The position numbers were made by a program, and so were the translations under genes. A stretch of DNA of 64,000 nt from BOG-224 sp963783505 (GTDB taxonomy: Bacteria; Acidobacteriota; Terriglobia; Bryobacterales; Bryobacteraceae): contig CAWAOP010000016.1 of NCBI GenBank assembly GCA_963783505.1, forward strand, positions 1-64,000. Direction: 5' to 3'. Positions 44,645 through 53,675 of this stretch are shown here, in pieces; the stretch's first letter is position 1, and each line of letters starts with the position of its first letter. Under the pieces are notes generated by a model, which was not told the origin of the DNA, searched no databases, and saw nothing but the letters and a program-made list of their open reading frames with translations.

Positions 44645-46182
44645 TCCCGGCGCCGGGTCGCGCCTGACCAGGCAGGGGCGGTTGTGGACGGGGCTAGCTC
44701 TCCTTGTTGCGCTTACGGCCTTCGTTTCGACGGACCGCCGGTTTTCCATCCTTGAAGACGAAACCGAGGCCGTACACGCCTCGCGGGCGCCCGTCGTTGA
44801 GATCGTCCGGCCATTTCTGTTCGGGGAAGGCGTGCACCAACATCCGCCCCTTCCCGAAATTCTCTTCCATGGGTGGCTGGCCTTCGGCGGGGTCTCGCAA
44901 TGGTCGCTCCGGCTGCCATCGGTTGCCTGCTATCTGCTCGGATTATTGATTCTGGCGCTGGCCGCAAGGAGATTGGCAGGCGCTGCCGCGTATTCCGCGA
45001 CGCTGTGGGCCGGGCTGTTTTGGCCTTTTGGTTTTCATTTCGGGCGGCTGGTGGGGTGGTACTCGTTATGTTTTTTGTTGGTTGCCGCTCTAACGCTGGC
45101 GTATCTGCGGTACCTGGAGCGGCCAAACATCGGGCGGCTGGCGGCGTTCGGGGGCGTGGCCCTGTGTCTGGTCTACTCGAACTACTTCGGCTGGGTCATC
45201 CTCGGCTGCCTGTGCGTTGACGCGATTATCGCCGGTCATGGGAAACGGTTTGCGATCGCTGCCGGCGCGCTCCTCGTGGCGTACATGCCCACATGGCGGG
45301 CTTTCCTGGCTCAAGTATCCGAAGCCTCCGATCCGCAGGGGGGGCTTCCGTTGCTCTCCAAGCTCTTGAACGGCGGCTACAACATCTATTCGATTTTCCT
45401 GAGCGAATCGATCGCTCCCTGGTACTGGTGGTTCAGCGTTCCAGCCGCGCTATGTATCGGCGTTGGCGTAATACTGGCAGCCATGCACCCGGCCTCCCGA
45501 AAGTGGCTGGCATACTTCGCCGTGATTTTCGGGGGCTTGGCAGCGCTAGGAGCCGTCAATACAAAGAGGCTGCTTTTCATCTCGCCGTGGCTCCTGCTGG
45601 CCTTTGCGCTTGCGCTGGCAGGGTTGCCTACGAAGAGGGCTCGGCTTTGGCTTCTTGTTGTTTCGATCGTCTTCGCCGGCATGGGCTGGATGGGCACGGT
45701 CACGCGACGGTATTATGCGGCGGCGCACTTCATCGAACCCTGGGCCGAGATAGCCGACCGGGCGGCCGCCTCGCTCGGAGCGGGAGCATTCGTGGCCAGC
45801 AATAGCCCTTCTTTCATGTTCGACCTGCAACTCTCGCTGGCGAGGGCGGGGCTTCGCGCCACGTTCGGCCGCACTCGCTCCGGTCGAGGACCATAGGGTG
45901 GTCTGGATCAGCGAGGCAGGGCCGGAGATTTTCGCGAATCGGCCCGCGGTGTTGGTTGTTCGCGGTACGGGTATTGGGTCGGATGACGACGTGGAAGGCG
46001 CCGCGCGGTGGCTGGGCAGCCATTGCGTCTCGGAATCCGTAGAGAATCTATTGCCGGATTCCGCGTTGGGATTGAAGACCCGGTTTTTCCACTCAATGGT
46101 ATCCCGTCAGGCATTTCGAATCTCAGTGTGGACCTATGACTGTTCCGAATCCTCGTCGGCGTCTTCTCGGCCCCTACGCTAG
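44619..46182 (+). CDS. polytopic membrane protein, GT39-like (frameshifted)
   Basis: The first about 410 residues contain a signal-anchor helix, ILEDETEAVHASRAPVVEIV with acidic residues in the first periplasmic loop, HQHPPLPEILFHGWLAFGG, and about nine more membrane segments, as in family 39-type GT-C enzymes. The frame runs into a stop at 45896 shortly after the last helix. The overlapping frame contains AALAPVEDHRVVWISEAGPE and continues to TAG at 46182, giving the normal soluble C-terminus. The frameshift is between 45845 and 45870. Confidence 0.72.
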
Positions 46183-46245
46183 GCAAACCGGGTTCGGTGG
46201 CCGCTTGGCGGCCGCCGGGCGCGGACCGGTGCTGTGGGGCCTCGG

Positions 46246-46999
46246 ATGATCTGGGCGTTCTTCCATTACGTTCTGGCCGAGTTCGCGCTCCCCTCCGGGA
46301 TAGGAGTCCTTTTGCTGACGGCCTCGGTCATTACGCGGCGAAAGATTCTCGGGATCGCGGCGCTGATTCTTCTCTCGGCTTTCTCCATGCGCGTGGTTGG
46401 CTGGCCGCTCGCGCATAGCCTGGAGGTCCGCACTCGTCCGATTGCCGTCGAGGATTGCCCCTTCGCGGACGTGGTCTTTCCTCTGGGCGGCATCTTAGCG
46501 CCGCCGAAGAATCCCGACGGCCCCGTTGAATTCGGCCTGGGAGGGCCGCGTTTCGAGCGCGCAATCGAGTTGTTCTCGGCCGGCCGTGCGCGAGCGATCC
46601 TGTTTAGCGGGGCCCGGACGCCGCCGGGATCTACGAGCGAAGGCGAACTCTTGCGCCGCGAAGCCATCAGGCGGGGAGTACCGGCCGATGCGATTACGGT
46701 TACCGGCGAAGCCCCCAACACGGAGGCCGAAGCCGAGGCCTATCGCGAACTGGCGCGCCGCCGCAACTGGAAGAGTCTGTCTGCTGGTGACGTCGGCTTT
46801 CCATATGTGGCGCGCCGCACATCTTTTCCGCCGAATCGGCGTAGACGTGGTTCCGGTCCCGGTTGGCTTCACCCCGAAACCGCAGTTCTTTCCGCCGACG
46901 CTGGACGCATGGATGCCGGAACCCGATAATCTGGTGAACGCCGACCACTGGATCAAGGAATATGAGGGCATGATATTCTACACTGTCGTACGGCGATGA
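46246..46999 (+). CDS. DUF218/ElyC-SanA-like protein (frameshifted)
   Basis: An inner-membrane protein of about 250 residues: two N-terminal helices (around IWAFFHYVLAEFALPSGIGV and IAALILLSAF), then the DUF218 domain with ADVVFPLGG, FSGARTPPG and a NTEAEAEAYRE motif. The frame is interrupted near 46770; LLVTSAFHMWRAAHLFRRIG resumes one frame on and the gene ends at TGA 46999. DUF218 proteins (ElyC, SanA, YdcF) affect envelope synthesis and are regular parts of EPS/exosortase loci. ATG 46246 is chosen; a GTG at 46234 is possible. Confidence 0.82.
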
Positions 47000-47009
47000 G
47001 GTTCCCAGG

Positions 47010-48155
47010 ATGAAGATTTGGCCAGCGCTGCTATCCGTTGCCGTCGCGGCGGGGGCGGCCATCGCTATTCAGTCGCTTCCGGCCGAGAATACTCCGGAGG
47101 CGGCCGCGCGCGCACTGTCGGAACAATTGCGGCCCGACACCGCGAAGGTTGCCGGTCTCTACACTCAGGCGCTGCTTCGCGATAGCGCCAACCCGTTCCG
47201 CTGGGCGGACCTGGGGGACGCACTGGCGGCCAATCACCAGCTCCCGGAAGCCCGGACGTGCTTCCGCCGCGCTCTGGAGTTGAACCGCCGCTTGCCTCAA
47301 ATCTGGCTGCGCGACGCCAATTTTCACTTCATGCAAGGGGAAGTGGACGAAGCGGTGGGGTCCGCCGTCCTGGTCCTGAAGACGGTACCCGATTACGACG
47401 GAGTCCTCTTCAACTATTTCGACCTGCTGGTGGGCAACACCGACCGCGTACTGAATCGCATCGGCGATAACCGGCGGGCGGCGGTGGCTTACGTCGACCA
47501 TTTGATTGATACTTCCCAAACCGACGCGGCGATCGCCGCCTGGCGAAGGGTGTTCCGGAGCGGGTGGATCGACCAGCGCACCGTAGGGTCCTATGTGGAT
47601 TTACTGCTGCGGCAGCGGCGCTACGAGGCGGCGGCTAATGACTGGGCCGCCTTCACGCACCGGCGCGAAGACGATCCCAACGCCGTCTTCAACGGGAGCT
47701 TCGAGGAAGATCCCTTTGGATCGGCGTTGGATTGGCGTATCAGCAAGTCGGCCGATTTCGACACCGAGATCGAAAGCGACGCCGCGCATGACGGAAAGCG
47801 CGCGCTGCATATCGTTTTCTCGGGTAAGGCGAATGTCGCGTACGCGCACGTCTCGGAAGAGGTTATCGTCAGGCCGGGTCGATACCGGTTCTCGGCGTGG
47901 GTGCGGGCCGAAAAGATCACAACCAACGAAGGACCGAGATTGGAAGTGTGCGACCCGCAGAATTTGAGCCGGCTGGACGTCAAGACGGGGCCATATTTGG
48001 GGTCGTTTGGCTGGACGCACGTAGATCAGGAATTTACCTTACCCCCGGATGTGAATATGGTCGAGATCCGGGTTCTCAGAACGCCTTCGGGGAAGTTCGA
48101 TAATAAAATCGACGGCGAGTTCTGGCTGGATTCCGTCGAACTGGTGCGCGAGTAG
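47010..48155 (+). CDS. TPR protein with C-terminal carbohydrate-binding-like domain
   Basis: A 381-residue exported protein. The N-terminus is a signal peptide or anchor (MKIWPALLSVAVAAGAAIAI). Residues about 40-225 are TPR-like helices (FRWADLGDALAANHQLPEAR, CFRRALELNRRLPQIW). From about 226 there is a jelly-roll-like domain starting NAVFNGSFEEDPFGSALDWR, with ALHIVFSGKANVAYAHVSEE and a terminal FWLDSVELV, as in carbohydrate-binding modules. The protein may hold or present polysaccharide at the periplasmic face. GAGG precedes ATG 47010. Confidence 0.72.
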   Translation: MKIWPALLSVAVAAGAAIAIQSLPAENTPEAAARALSEQLRPDTAKVAGLYTQALLRDSANPFRWADLGDALAANHQLPEARTCFRRALELNRRLPQIWLRDANFHFMQGEVDEAVGSAVLVLKTVPDYDGVLFNYFDLLVGNTDRVLNRIGDNRRAAVAYVDHLIDTSQTDAAIAAWRRVFRSGWIDQRTVGSYVDLLLRQRRYEAAANDWAAFTHRREDDPNAVFNGSFEEDPFGSALDWRISKSADFDTEIESDAAHDGKRALHIVFSGKANVAYAHVSEEVIVRPGRYRFSAWVRAEKITTNEGPRLEVCDPQNLSRLDVKTGPYLGSFGWTHVDQEFTLPPDVNMVEIRVLRTPSGKFDNKIDGEFWLDSVELVRE

Positions 48156-48180
48156 TGTTTTTTCACCCCCACAGCGGTGT

Positions 48181-48298
48181 GGATAGTACTGAAATGACGA
48201 TTCTTGCCTCGCTTTTCGCTTGACTTACCGAAAGGCCCTATTGGCCGACAGCGAAGCTGGTACTTTTCCATACTCAAGGGCCTGCGGATAGTACTGAA
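48181..48298 (+). promoter_or_regulatory. pair of direct repeats upstream of an exported-protein gene
   Basis: GGATAGTACTGAA occurs at 48181-48193 and again at 48286-48298, 105 bases apart, upstream of the promoter at 48325. The core ATAGTACT contains the palindrome AGTACT and is also found once upstream of the PEP-CTERM gene (42421). The pair could be operator sites for a regulator of the exported proteins; this is inference. Confidence 0.45.
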
Positions 48299-48324
48299 GG
48301 GCCACTTCGGAACATGATTTACAT

Positions 48325-48353
48325 TTGACTCAGCGGGGGGTATAGCCTATGCT
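48325..48353 (+). promoter_or_regulatory. sigma-70-type promoter
   Basis: TTGACT at 48325-48330 and TATGCT at 48348-48353 with a 17-base spacer, ending 24 bases before the start codon of the next gene. A good match to the housekeeping consensus, in an otherwise GC-rich background. Confidence 0.65.
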
Positions 48354-48377
48354 AAATAACGAGCGTGGAGGTGACAT

Positions 48378-48863
48378 TTGAAAGCTGCCGTTCTGGGATT
48401 ACTCGTGTTGGCTGTTGTGGCGTTCGCCGCCGAACCAGTGGCGACCGTAAGTAGTGGGTCCGATTTTACGCTGCGTGGCGCGAAGATTGAGACCGCTGGA
48501 GTACCGTCGTGGCCGCTTCTCGCAGGTGACAGTATTGCCGCGGGGACTGCCCCGATTCGAATTCGTTTTCAGGATGGTTCGGTTGCTACGTTGAGTCCGG
48601 ATTCAAGCGCCAAAGTGGAACAGAGCGATTCCGGGCTGCTGCTGAGGTTGCTGGATGGCGCCATGCAGTTCACGGGCGCGTCCAATTCGACCTTGAGCGT
48701 GTTTTCGGGCCAGACCGCGGTCACGACTGCCGCGAACGTTCAGACGTCGGTGACAGCCGGATCGGGCCCATCGGCCGGAAGCCGCGGGACCATATCGAAT
48801 CTTGCCCCGTCCGGTCTCGGTAGTATTATTGCGCCGAATCCGATCAATCTGAGCCGTAAGTAG
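48378..48863 (+). CDS. exported FecR-like domain protein
   Basis: A 161-residue protein with TTG start at 48378 and GGAGG 6 bases upstream (48367-48371). Signal peptide MKAAVLGLLVLAVVAFAAEP, then a FecR-like domain: SWPLLAGDSIAAGTAPIRI, FQDGSVATLSPDSSAKVE and LLLRLLDGAMQFTG, ending in a Ser/Gly-rich tail. FecR-domain proteins outside iron uptake often occur in exopolysaccharide loci as periplasmic sensors or binding proteins. Its own promoter and the upstream repeats suggest separate regulation, together with the next PEP-CTERM gene. Confidence 0.75.
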   Translation: MKAAVLGLLVLAVVAFAAEPVATVSSGSDFTLRGAKIETAGVPSWPLLAGDSIAAGTAPIRIRFQDGSVATLSPDSSAKVEQSDSGLLLRLLDGAMQFTGASNSTLSVFSGQTAVTTAANVQTSVTAGSGPSAGSRGTISNLAPSGLGSIIAPNPINLSRK

Positions 48864-48899
48864 GCAAGAAGGACGAATAGCGAGGAGTGGAGTAAAACA

Positions 48900-49697
48900 A
48901 TGAAGAAATCACTGATTGCGGTGCTCGCGTTGGGGCTTTTCGCAGCCATGGCTCAGGCCCAGTTTCTGACCAACCCGGTTCCACTGGGTTCCGATCCGAC
49001 TAACAGCCTTGCGGCCCTGGAGCAGGGCGGCGCTCAGGTCAATGGCGGACTTTTTACAACCGGTCCGAGTGGCCTCCAGATCTCCGATTTCGAGGCGTGG
49101 CTGGTCGATCAGGGCGATGGCACCGTCACCCAGTCCGGCTCGGGTCCATCGCAGCCCGCAGGGGCGGGGGGGCCTTCCCTCGGCCTTTTACTGGCGGATC
49201 TCGGCCCGGGGGCGGTGAACGCGGGTTCGGCGACTTGGCAGGATACGGGGTGGAGCGTGGCCTACACTCCATTCCAGTATTCAGACGGTACGAATTATTA
49301 CTCCACGACCTTTAGCGCCGGCAACTATCTGCCGATGTATGCGATGGAGTGGTCCGCCGGCGACGGCAGCAGCATTAACCTGACGGGCGGCGATATGTAC
49401 GCTTGGGCCGTAACGGGTTTGAATGGCGTGGGGGTGGCTGGGGCGCTTTTGTTGGACAGCCAGTCCGCATGCCTGGGCGGGCCCTACGGAAGCCCCGACC
49501 TCTGCAATCCTGGCGGATATGGCAATGCGCTCGACTGGACGGGCGTAGAGGCCGGCCTCGGCCTGGCCGGTGGCTACGTTACGGTCAACGGCGCTAACGT
49601 CGATACGAATTTTGGCCTGACCCCCGAACCGGGCACGTGGCTGTTGATCGCCGCAGGCGCCGGCGTGCTGGCAATCGCCCGCCGCAGGAAGATATAG
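48900..49697 (+). CDS. PEP-CTERM-anchored exported protein
   Basis: A 265-residue secreted protein: signal peptide MKKSLIAVLALGLFAAMAQA, an acidic, Gly/Ser/Thr-rich beta-sheet body, and a C-terminal TPEPGTWLLIAAGAGVLAIA with RRRK, a canonical PEP-CTERM sorting signal. Body composition (many Asn, Gly, Tyr, few Lys) suits a surface or EPS-associated protein. Ribosome-binding site GAGGAG is at 48882-48887. A terminator follows after the stop codon. Confidence 0.93.
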   Translation: MKKSLIAVLALGLFAAMAQAQFLTNPVPLGSDPTNSLAALEQGGAQVNGGLFTTGPSGLQISDFEAWLVDQGDGTVTQSGSGPSQPAGAGGPSLGLLLADLGPGAVNAGSATWQDTGWSVAYTPFQYSDGTNYYSTTFSAGNYLPMYAMEWSAGDGSSINLTGGDMYAWAVTGLNGVGVAGALLLDSQSACLGGPYGSPDLCNPGGYGNALDWTGVEAGLGLAGGYVTVNGANVDTNFGLTPEPGTWLLIAAGAGVLAIARRRKI

Positions 49698-49721
49698 TTT
49701 TTCCACGCTCGAAGTTCTCCA

Positions 49722-49751
49722 GGCCTCTGGCTTCCGCCAGAGGCCTTTTTC
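49722..49751 (+). terminator. intrinsic terminator
   Basis: AGGCCTCTGGC (49722-49732), a TTCC loop and GCCAGAGGCCT (49737-49747) followed by a T-run. The perfect 11-bp stem lies 25 bases after the PEP-CTERM gene. Confidence 0.95.
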
Positions 49752-49766
49752 ATTTATCATGCCCTC

Positions 49767-51176
49767 ATGAACGTTTTCGCTTTGGTTGCGCTGGGGCTCA
49801 CTCTGGGCTATGCGTGTATTCAGCGTGCGGCCGTCGAGCCGGCGGATTGGAATCCGTGCTTAATCGCCATTGGCATCATTGGCGCGGCGTACTTCCTGGC
49901 CGTGCGGAGGAAGGGCGCGCCGGCTCTTGACCGCGTCGTAGGCCTCTCGGGCTGCGCCGTGCTGGCGGTGGCCGCGGTTCAGTTGCTGCCGCTGCCGGCA
50001 GGGCTGGTAGGCGCGATCTCGCCCGCCCGCTGGCAAGCCATGCACGCGACTGAGGCAGTAGCCGGGCCGGCGCCAAGCTGGCTGCCGCTGACCATCGAGC
50101 CATACGTCTCGGCGCAGTGGCTGCTCACCCTTGCCGGCTTGTTCGTCGTGTTTCTCCTGGCGAGAGAGGTCTCCGCGCGGCTCCCGAATCGCCCGTGGGC
50201 AGCGGTGTGGCCGTTGTTGATCGTGGTTGGGCTGGAGGCCGCGTTGGGTTTCTACCAGTCGTATTCCGGCGCGACGCAAGAGGCTACGGGCACGTACAAC
50301 AGCCGGGACCACTACGCCGGTCTGTTGGAAATGACTTTGCCTTTCGCGGCGATGTACGCGATGACGATTTTTCGGCGTGGGCGGCGGAAGCATGAATGGT
50401 CGGCCCGGTATGCCATCGCGGGATGCGCCATGCTGGTGGTTTGCGCGGTCTTCCTGGTCGCCGTGATTTTCTCGCTCTCCCGCATGGGGTTCTTCTGCTC
50501 GCTTGGGGCGCTCTTTGTGTGCGCGGTTCTGACGCTTTCGGTGCGGGCCTGGCGTATCCAACCCTCTGGGCGCCCGCCGTTGCTGCGACGGTTGCTGCCC
50601 ATCGGTCTGGTTGCGGTAGTGACTCTTGTCGGATTCGTGCTGCTGCCCACAGATCCGTTGATCGCCCGATTCTCCGATCTCGCTTCGGGCGACGAGCTGA
50701 CTGCCGACACGCGCGCGCAACTATGGCGCGACACGGCGCCGCTCATCCGCGACTACGCGGCTGCCGGATGCGGCCTGGGGACGTATGAGTCGTGCTTCCT
50801 GAAGTACAAGACCGTGGCTCCCATGAATACGGCGGATTTTGCCCACAACGATTACTTGCAGGTTCTCGCGGAGATGGGCGTTCTGGGCTTCGCCGCCGGC
50901 CTTGTATTTGTCTTCCGAATACTGGCGGGATCGGGGCATAGCGTCGTGTACGCGCAGACCGTAGACGGGAGATATCGCGCTATTGCGTGCGTGGCCAGCT
51001 TTACGGCCATTCTGTTGCACAGCTTCGTGGACTTTAACATGTACATCCAGGCGAATGCCATGCTGTTCGCGTGGATCGCCGGCATAGCCGCGTCCGATCT
51101 CGGCGCCCCGAAGGTTGCGGACGATGCCGAAGCCAGCGGCGTTCACCGCACTCTGACGCCGGAGTTCGCGAGCTGA
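49767..51176 (+). CDS. O-antigen ligase family protein (WaaL/Wzy-type)
   Basis: A 469-residue protein with about ten membrane helices. The Wzy_C domain spans the middle, with YNSRDHYAGLLEMTLPFAAM, FSLSRMGFFCSLGALFV and FAHNDYLQVLAEMGVLGFAA; the His-Asn-Asp of HNDYLQVLAE is the usual active-site-proximal motif. The large periplasmic loop in the last third contains GCGLGTYESCFLKYK. It either joins glycan to lipid A or polymerises repeat units. The gene follows a terminator and so starts a new transcription unit. Confidence 0.9.
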   Translation: MNVFALVALGLTLGYACIQRAAVEPADWNPCLIAIGIIGAAYFLAVRRKGAPALDRVVGLSGCAVLAVAAVQLLPLPAGLVGAISPARWQAMHATEAVAGPAPSWLPLTIEPYVSAQWLLTLAGLFVVFLLAREVSARLPNRPWAAVWPLLIVVGLEAALGFYQSYSGATQEATGTYNSRDHYAGLLEMTLPFAAMYAMTIFRRGRRKHEWSARYAIAGCAMLVVCAVFLVAVIFSLSRMGFFCSLGALFVCAVLTLSVRAWRIQPSGRPPLLRRLLPIGLVAVVTLVGFVLLPTDPLIARFSDLASGDELTADTRAQLWRDTAPLIRDYAAAGCGLGTYESCFLKYKTVAPMNTADFAHNDYLQVLAEMGVLGFAAGLVFVFRILAGSGHSVVYAQTVDGRYRAIACVASFTAILLHSFVDFNMYIQANAMLFAWIAGIAASDLGAPKVADDAEASGVHRTLTPEFAS

Positions 51177-51250
51177 GCGTTAGTGCGAAACCATGGGAAT
51201 GGACGCCGTAAGGGTGATGCAGCCCGCCGCGCAATCCAAGACGGAATATG

Positions 51251-52190
51251 CCGATTGAACTGACATCCAAGCGCATTCTTGTAACCGGCGGAGGGGGATT
51301 CCTGGGATCGCATTTGGTTGAACCGGCTGCGAGCCATGGGCTGCCAGTCCGTTGCCGTCCCGAGGCTGGAGCAGACCGACCTCACACGGGAAGCGGCGGT
51401 CGAGGCCCTATTTGAGAGCTTTCGGCCGGAGGTGGTCATCCACGCCGCGGCAAAGGTGGGGGGAATCGGGGCAAACCGCGACAACCCCGGGCGCTTCTTT
51501 TACGACAACGCGATCATGGGCCTGCACGTCATCGAGGCGTGCCGGAAGTTCGGGGTCGAGAAGACGGTCGTCCTGGGCACGATCTGCGCGTACCCGAAAT
51601 ACACGCCGGCGCCGTTTCGGGAGGAGTCGCTTTGGGACGGCTATCCGGAGGAGACCAACGCTCCCTACGGGATCGCCAAGAAGGCCCTGCTGGTGCAGTG
51701 CCAGGGCTACCGTCAACAGTACGGCATGAACGCCGTATTTATGCTGCCGGTGAATCTATACGGGCCGCGCGATAATTTCGATCTGGCCTCGTCGCACGTG
51801 ATTCCGGCGCTGATCCGCAAGTGCGTGGAGGCGGTTGCGGCCGGCCGGCCTTCCATCACGCTCTGGGGCGATGGCTCGCCCACGCGCGAGTTCCTTTACG
51901 TGGAGGATGCGGCGGAAGCCATCGTCCTGGCAGCCGAGCGTTACGACGGCGCCGAACCCGTGAACCTCGGAACCGGAGCGGAGATCTCCATTCGCGATCT
52001 GGCGGTAAAAATCGCGGCGCTGTGCGGGTTTACCGGGCGGCTGGAATGGGATGCCTCCCTACCGAACGGGCAGCCGCGCCGTTGCCTGGATACCAGCCGC
52101 GCCGAGCGCGAATTCGGTTTTCGAGCGCGGACGAATCTGGACGATGGACTGCGCGCCACGGTGGATTGGTACCGCGCCTCGCGGGCGTAA
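51251..52190 (+). CDS. fcl: GDP-L-fucose synthase (frameshifted near the start)
   Basis: An extended SDR enzyme making GDP-L-fucose from GDP-4-keto-6-deoxy-mannose. The N-terminal NAD-binding motif (KRILVTGGGGFLGSHLVE) is in the frame starting at ATG 51251. The rest (LRAMGCQSVAVPRLEQTDL, VIHAAAKVGGIGANRDNPGRF, Y-x3-K in NAPYGIAKKALL, PVNLYGPRDNFDLASSHVIP) is one frame on, so a surplus base lies in TTGGTTGA near 51312-51320. About 313 residues after repair. The GDP-mannose 4,6-dehydratase partner is not in the window. GDP-fucose is a probable precursor for the cluster's glycan. Confidence 0.9.
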
Positions 52191-52234
52191 GCGGCCAATG
52201 CCGCTTGACCTGAATTCCGAAGTTCGGATGCCTC

Positions 52235-52369
52235 GTAACAGGGCTCGCCTTGAGGCGAGCCGATAGGGCCACCCCATCGAACGGGTTTAGCCGCTGCCGG
52301 CCTCTCCAGGGGCTAAAGCCCAGAGCTCTCATTCAATCGTACGGCACGCCTCAAGGCGTGCCCTGTTAC
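52235..52369. mobile_element. short REP-bounded element, likely RAYT-related MITE
   Basis: GTAACAGGGC (52235-52244) and its complement GCCCTGTTAC (52360-52369) flank 135 bp. Each end has an internal palindrome, GGCTCGCCTTGAGGCGAGCC on the left and GGCACGCCTCAAGGCGTGCC on the right. Between lie GGGTTTAGCC and AGGGGCTAAAGCCC. The order of parts is that of the RAYT unit at 35313 without the gene. Confidence 0.65.
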
Positions 52370-52478
52370 AAATCCTTGCGATGCTCCGAGTTCACTTTGG
52401 CGATCAAGCTCAGCCGATCCCAACTTCGGTTTTCAGGCTTAAGTACCGGGTTTTCTCCTGTGTTGCCGATTCCAGGAA

Positions 52479-52534
52479 TCTCGGCACGAATGCCGAGACG
52501 GCAGCCATAAATGGCCGCGCCACCGGTGTGGCGC
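52479..52534. terminator. two hairpins between convergent genes
   Basis: TCTCGGCA/TGCCGAGA (52479-52498) and GCGCCAC/GTGGCGC (52517-52534), without T-runs, in the 482-base gap between the fucose synthase and the convergent aldo/keto reductase. They could act in termination on either strand. The rest of the gap, besides the REP-bounded element, shows no gene. Confidence 0.4.
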
Positions 52535-52672
52535 AAGTATTCGGCTTGCCGCGCCGAGAGTCGTCTGGGCGTTTGGGCCTCGAATCTTGCAGTTTTGGAA
52601 TGTGGCTCTTATTTGAGTGGCATTGGGCGTACGCGCCCGTTGCTTTCCGCGAATGGCTTCGAAGATTAAAAG

Positions 52673-53575
52673 CTACGCGTTCAGCGCGCTATTGATCCGC
52701 TCGATGGCTTCGTCGATTTCGGCCGTGCTCTTGAAACCGATGGTGACCGCGTCCACGGCGCCGAGCTTGAAGACGTAGTCCAGGGACTTCTGACGCTGCG
52801 CGGGGTTCGTGAACTGGCCCTCTCCCATCAGTTTCATGCCCAGAACGCCCGTACCTTGCGCGTGGATCTTCCTGGCGTGCTCGGAGACCGCCGCGACATC
52901 GCCCAACTCGGCCGTGTCCTGCTGCTGGTTGGCGGTATCCATGCGGTTGCCGGCGTGATTGATGCGGATGAGCGAAACATCCAGCCACGTGTAGCCCGGC
53001 GCCTGCGAGAGCGGCCCCAGCCCATGGAATGACGCGCCGTGAGCCAGGATGGACTTCTTCGATTTGGCTTCGTCCATGCCGTCCTGCAGTCCCTTCGTGT
53101 CGGCGCGCCAGGCCGGGCTGGTCATGTAGTGCATCAGCGCGATGTCGAAGTACTCCTGGTTCATGACGGTGCGGGCTCTATCGATGCGGGTCGCCAGATC
53201 CGGTCCGCCGCGGGCGCCGTAGGATCCGAACTTCGTCATCAGCCGGTACGAATCGCGCGGAAGGCCTTTCAATGCGTTGCCGAGCAAGGGGGGAGTCTGA
53301 TATCCCTCCGCGGTTTCAAAGAAGCGAATGCCCTTGTCGTAGGCGTAGCGGACGATCCGGGTGAATCCATCCTGGCCGAGCTCCGCCTGGGTGCGGCCGC
53401 TAAACGTGCCCGTGCCGAACGCCAGGCGCGTGACCTCGATGCCCGATTTGCCCAGCGTCACCAAATCGGTCGCCGATCGTTTTTGCGCCCATGCAGGCTT
53501 GACGCCCGCCGCGCCCGCCAGCGCCACCGTTCCCAACCCCGCCTGCAAGAAGCCCCGTCTAGTAAGGCGATCCAT
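52673..53575 (-). CDS. aldo/keto reductase with Tat-like signal
   Basis: A 300-residue protein starting at 53575 with GGAGG just upstream. The N-terminus has RRGFLQAGLGTVALAGAAG, a Tat-type leader, so it may be exported or membrane-attached. The AKR body has LVTLGKSGIEVTRLAFGTG, GIRFFETAEGY, YFDIALMHY and the C-terminal IGFKSTAEIDEAI block. Catalytic Asp and Tyr positions (FETAEGY) are altered from the usual DTA-x2-Y to ETA-x2-Y, as in many exported AKRs of this group. Substrate is unknown. It faces the fucose synthase. Confidence 0.85.
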   Translation of the reverse strand: MDRLTRRGFLQAGLGTVALAGAAGVKPAWAQKRSATDLVTLGKSGIEVTRLAFGTGTFSGRTQAELGQDGFTRIVRYAYDKGIRFFETAEGYQTPPLLGNALKGLPRDSYRLMTKFGSYGARGGPDLATRIDRARTVMNQEYFDIALMHYMTSPAWRADTKGLQDGMDEAKSKKSILAHGASFHGLGPLSQAPGYTWLDVSLIRINHAGNRMDTANQQQDTAELGDVAAVSEHARKIHAQGTGVLGMKLMGEGQFTNPAQRQKSLDYVFKLGAVDAVTIGFKSTAEIDEAIERINSALNA

Positions 53576-53675
53576 GCGTCCCTCCGAGATCACATTACCA
53601 CGCCGGATGGCGCCTCTGGAGGCGGGCGCGCGCAAGGCGGTTCCGCGGGGATGCGCGGCGCTACAATCGAATGCC

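Noticed and set aside
45898..46182. Small separate gene of 94 residues
   Set aside because: Its sequence is the normal soluble C-terminus of the membrane protein upstream; the frame reads back into the coding region by one-base shift, so it is part of that gene.
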